From Branchiostoma belcheri (taxonomy: Eukaryota; Chordata; Leptocardii; Amphioxiformes; Branchiostomatidae): a stretch of DNA of 64,000 nucleotides. The translations under genes were made by a program, and so were the position numbers. Positions 60,266 to 64,000 of the stretch are shown one piece after another. Within the stretch, counting starts at the first letter, position 1, and each line of letters begins with the position of its first letter. The notes under the pieces were generated by a model. That model was not told the DNA's origin, did no database searches, and worked only from the letters and a program-made list of their open reading frames with translations. The DNA lies in the NCBI RefSeq assembly GCF_001625305.1, contig NW_017803943.1:1244862-1308861 (forward strand). Direction: 5' to 3'.

Positions 60266-62496
60266 AGTTAGAATAATAAAATGCACCTACCTCTGATCTG
60301 AAAGTTTAGTTATGTATTAGTGGGATTTTCTATTAGCTTCAGACTCTGGTGTATACGTGAAGGTGACTTAGTGCTGTATGTTTGTATCGTCTGATAATAA
60401 AATTAGCTTATCAGTATTCTAAACGTGCCAAGGTCGAGCATCTTCGTCAAATGTCATCGAACACTGATTACTTTTCATTAATAAAGTATACCGCAGTAGC
60501 TGGCATGAATTACACGTAGTCTAGGTAAATGATGAAATTGGAAGTTGGCTCATGTAGTCGGATTTGGGGCTTTAATTGTTCAAATCACTGAAACTAGTTG
60601 TTGTTAACCTTGATTGGCAAAACATTTTTTGTTGAACCACGTGAAGAGTACAAAGCACAGTGATGGACAGCTCTAGCAAATTACTACTTTTAATCTCGTC
60701 ACAGACACAGAACACAAATCAATAATGAACAACAAAACAAATAATAAACCGCAAATGGGGTTCAAAATGCTAAGATAACTGTTTAGAATGGATCAATATG
60801 TGAAATTTGATGATTTTTATAGACAGTTTAAGTATTCTGGAAAAACTGACTAAACTCTATATCTATTCATGAGATCGGAAGTTGACAAAACGAGTGGTGA
60901 TGTCCTTGAACGCGCTGTAGGACACTTTCTGTGAGCAATGTCTTCAAGATGAGAGTGGGCGTCTTGCTTTATCCTTAAAGGGCCACAAATCAGAAGAGAG
61001 TGCCTCCGATTCTATTTAGATTCTGAAGAGGATTATTGCTCAGCTTTGGCTGAGGTGGAGCTCGTTTTGCGGAGGCAGTATTTACTTATTTTTTTATTCG
61101 CGCATCAAGGAAAGTAATAGAACACAAAGTGGTAGTGCACTCAAGTAGCAAGGACTCTACCACTAATACGTAACAAAAAATAGATTAACACGAAAAGCCA
61201 ATTAACTGAAGTACAAAGGATAATAAACATGTAGCACAACGTGATAAAATACAAAGATGTTGGAAGCGCATGACCAATTCCACAAAAATTACAATGGAAA
61301 ATTGAATTTTAGAAACGTTTTGTTGCGTTAATGATCATGAATTGTTGAGTAAAGTTAAAATATTCCCTTCTTCAGAAGCAGGGTTTGGTATAGAGCGATA
61401 ATGTTTTATTCTCTTCACGTAAGTCACTTCCAGCTAATGCACTAATGACTGTAGGGGTAATCGTATTGAACAGTCAGGGTAAAACAGTGCGCACATTTCT
61501 CTTCATGAGTTGAGCGGACGGAAGAGCTCAATGAGAAGCCAGTGAGAGCTCTCGATGGTACACGTGCTTCATCACCACCGTCACACACACACATGTCCTC
61601 ATCGGGGATATGACAATTGTCGTGGCCATATTGCCACTAATGAAATGTCCTCTCGATCGAAAGTTGATAGCAGCGTTTCAAAATTATCATTATTTATTCT
61701 TCAAATGGCAAAACAACATCACCCGTCCAGAACACGAAAGTACAAGAACTGCCAGCATTGAGGACTGTAAGAGTGTAATGGTGATGTTGATAATATTGAT
61801 GTTGATAAAACTGATGAATAAATGCCTGGAATTTCTTATCGTAATGATAGCCTTGTGATGATATTTTGTGATAGAGCGAAAAAATGTTTTCAAAAGGCAC
61901 ATTAGAGGCCACTATTGTGCAAGAAATGTTTGTTTAATGACTACTTAACCATACCATACAACACGAAAATGATAACGATATAACAATAACAATAATGATA
62001 ATGATAACAATGGTGATAATCCAAACAGTAATAACAATCAACTTCATTTCTTGATCATAACAACGAAAATAATATTGAGGCCTATGTTTAATCTACATAA
62101 TGTACTCAGGTCATATCTAAACACAGGGGCTGTATTATCAGACAGGTTGAAACCGTGAGGCACGGGACATTTCATCAGCATCGTGCATGGGCATTTATCA
62201 AGTGATAACCCCTTTAGTTTATTTATTCTCCATAATTATCACACTAACCCCCCTGTCCGGGGATTTACGATGGGATGTTCCTGTACTTAAAATAAGAGTT
62301 GGCCGTGCTCGGATGAGATGAGGACTTCTAAAAGAATGGACGGCAGGGGGTGGAATCGATGTTTGCTTGACCCATGGATCACGGTTCACATCATTTCTTC
62401 AATCAAACCTTTGGTCTTAATGAAGGCAGTTGGACTCCACTGCACGCCCCCCTCCCTACTTTAGCTGTTCGTACCTGCTAGTGTTTTATAGGAAAG
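60266..62496. other. AT-rich DNA leading to the exon at 62497
   Basis: Includes AATAAC/GATAAT low-complexity near 61975-62030 and a possible MITE-B scrap near 61088-61110 (TTTTTTTATTCGCGC). No exon recognised until 62497. Confidence 0.4.
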
Positions 62497-63055
62497 ATGG
62501 GGGACGGTCGAATCTTTAAGAGAGCGGGGAAGGAGGTAGGTATATCGTTGCACATGGCTCAGTCCCCGTTGCGGTGTTGTAAAGTTTTCTGTGCTAACTT
62601 TTCAGGGTCGCTTCCCGAAGTACTCCAGCGATGCAAACGTGCGTCGCTCGCGAGGGAACATTAAACACCCAAGCACTTAATACCCGGTGTGAAGTAGTAG
62701 CGACTCGACACTGGTGTCGAGTGAGTGTAGTGGTTCTCTTTGACGCAGCCACCTGTGCGTGTGTGCGAGGTTGTCGTTCTGATTCTCTCGCCTCTCGTTC
62801 TCCCCCCAGGCGCTGGGAATCGGCGCTCGGCAGGACGCTGAGAAGGACACCGAAGGCGCGGGGACAGCACCCCGGCACTGCGACCACGAGATCCTCGAGG
62901 CGGCGGCCATCTTCGAGCGCCACCGGCATCGCCGGAACAGCAACCCGGCACTGATGGCGACCAAGCCGTGCTCGCTACGGCTGCGCCCCATCCGCATCGC
63001 CGTGACGGACAGCGACGGCGAGGCGGCCGAGGACATCCTTCAGGACGACCGGTAA
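62497..63055 (+). CDS. Three-exon 5' gene model, product not recognised
   Basis: Proposed exons: 62497-62535 (MGDGRIFKRAGKE, donor gtaggt), 62606-62638 (GRFPKYSSDAN, donor gtgcgt) and 62810-63052 (ALGIGARQDAEKDTEG..., ending ...AAEDILQDDR, then TAA). All joins are phase 0. The introns are about 70 and 170 nt. The exons, especially the third, are GC-rich. The third has an acidic DSDGEAAEDILQDD tail and a basic RHRHRR patch. At 63052 the same bases form a good donor (gtaaag), so the protein may instead continue beyond, with the stop being intronic. The middle donor is weak; without it exon 2 stops at a TAA after about 24 codons. No known domain is recognised, and no function is offered. Confidence 0.4.
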
Positions 63056-64000
63056 AGTGAAGCGTGCATCTGTCAGGTGGCATTACCGAAAGGGGGGCAA
63101 TAAAGAAGAATGTTGAGAGGGGGCGTGAAAGGTCCGGACGGACGTGATGCTGCCGGGAAGATCGATAAAAGTTGTAGAGTGAGGATGTGAGAATCTAATA
63201 TTCTGTGTGGGAATGGGGAGAGTGTGTGTGTGAGTCATTCGCTCGTGGGTAGAAAAATTAGTGGATGTTCCGTAAATTGCAACAAATATCGTTTTATGAG
63301 GTCTGCCAAGAGATGCCAGCACAGTGTTGCCATACTGCGCGGGTGTACAGCCTGGCAGATTGCCAATTCCGTAAATGCAGGGGCGCTAATAGTCAGTGCC
63401 AGCGGCCCTACGCGCACGCTAGTTAGCTTTATTAATATAACCGCTCAACGCGTGGGGGTACCTCGAACCGCTGTGATAATCTCACAACTAAACGGTCGTT
63501 CAGCGCGAGCTAAAAGGTTGTCAGATTTCACGTCCAAGTTCCAGAAAGCATGTTTGTTGTTTGTGTGCGCATCTGTGCGTCCGTGAACCGGTTTCCCAGG
63601 ATTGCCGTGTACTAGTATCTGAGCTGCTGGAATCCCCAGTCGGGCCGCTGGCCTGCTGACTGCTTCTCCCTCATATGGTAGGGCCGGAATTCGGGTCGAA
63701 CCGCGCACCACGTATACAACTCGTCCTCTGTACCCCCTTTAACATCCCAGGCTGAGTTTTGGACTGTCCCTAGCCGCGTGTGTGTGTGTCCTGTTTACCC
63801 CGGTAGTCGGACCAGGATGCGCTCCGTGTTTACGTGAGTGAAAGTATTCAGAAGAACGTACGTATGCGGATCCGTCGCCCTGCCCCGTATCTAGATGAGT
63901 GATCGCTACCGTGCTATTATATCAGAGCACTACAGCATTCTGGAACTCAAAGAGATTTTGACGGCTTAACCATCTAGCACGGCACGTTTTGCGCCGGCCA
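63056..64000. other. Downstream DNA, probably intron
   Basis: GC-rich for this window and open in several frames on both strands, but without recognisable motifs. If the donor at 63052 is used, this is intronic and the gene leaves the window. Confidence 0.35.

Overview
This window reads as gene-poor, repeat-rich metazoan DNA. Evidence is spliced exons with GT-AG borders and conserved phase, large introns, CA/TG and CT microsatellites, tRNA-derived SINEs, truncated non-LTR retrotransposons and many small terminal-inverted-repeat (TIR) elements. There are no bacterial-style operons. The SINE style and compact TIR elements suggest an invertebrate deuterostome, most likely amphioxus (Branchiostoma). 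That is a judgement from memory of such repeats, not a database result.

Genes. The best-supported gene is at the left end, + strand, 466-4186: a five-exon Rossmann-fold methyltransferase of the METTL21-like (Methyltransf_16) type, with a glycine-rich SAM loop and a DVLY motif. At the right end, 62497-63055, is a short three-exon model starting MGDGRIF with an unrecognised product. Two further ATG exons with good splice donors lie at 13757-13903 and 28380-28436, also +. All three right-hand and central ATG exons end in phase 0, so they could be alternative first exons of one long + strand gene, though they could equally be separate genes.

Mobile DNA fills most of what can be assigned. (1) MITE-B: about 13 copies or fragments, ends GGCCA...TGGCC, flanked by TAA/TTA, as in PIF/Harbinger elements. 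(2) MITE-A: six copies with ends AGGCATCC...GGATGCCT, flanked by TTAA. (3) MITE-C: two copies, also flanked by TTAA. (4) Several fold-back elements (1548, 2980, 4205, 16319, 18527, 25915) and one large TIR element at 55478-56801. (5) tRNA-derived SINEs: one family of five copies (minus strand, two tail types) and a second family of three. (6) LINEs: a 5'-truncated, frameshifted copy at 51718-54082, a C-terminal RT fragment at 20085-20815, a minus-strand fragment at 49300-49640, and two related tails near 24940 and 57365.

Nesting is clear in places: a SINE inside a MITE-B (34977-35712), a SINE in a 15-bp target duplication (19797-20084), and a TIR element holding a MITE-B piece and a SINE (55478-56801).

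Tandem DNA includes a mixed TG/TC block minisatellite (6198-6838), a CA tract with an internal duplication (29736-30165), an about 155-bp minisatellite with three-monomer higher-order structure (30844-31745), a 24-bp array (41671-41795), and interstitial telomere-like CCCTAA repeats (38813-38888). A gap of 295 Ns lies at 16627-16921. The remaining AT-rich stretches hold nothing I can assign. I found no evidence for a novel multi-gene system; the most interesting material is the transposon structure and the unrecognised gene starts.
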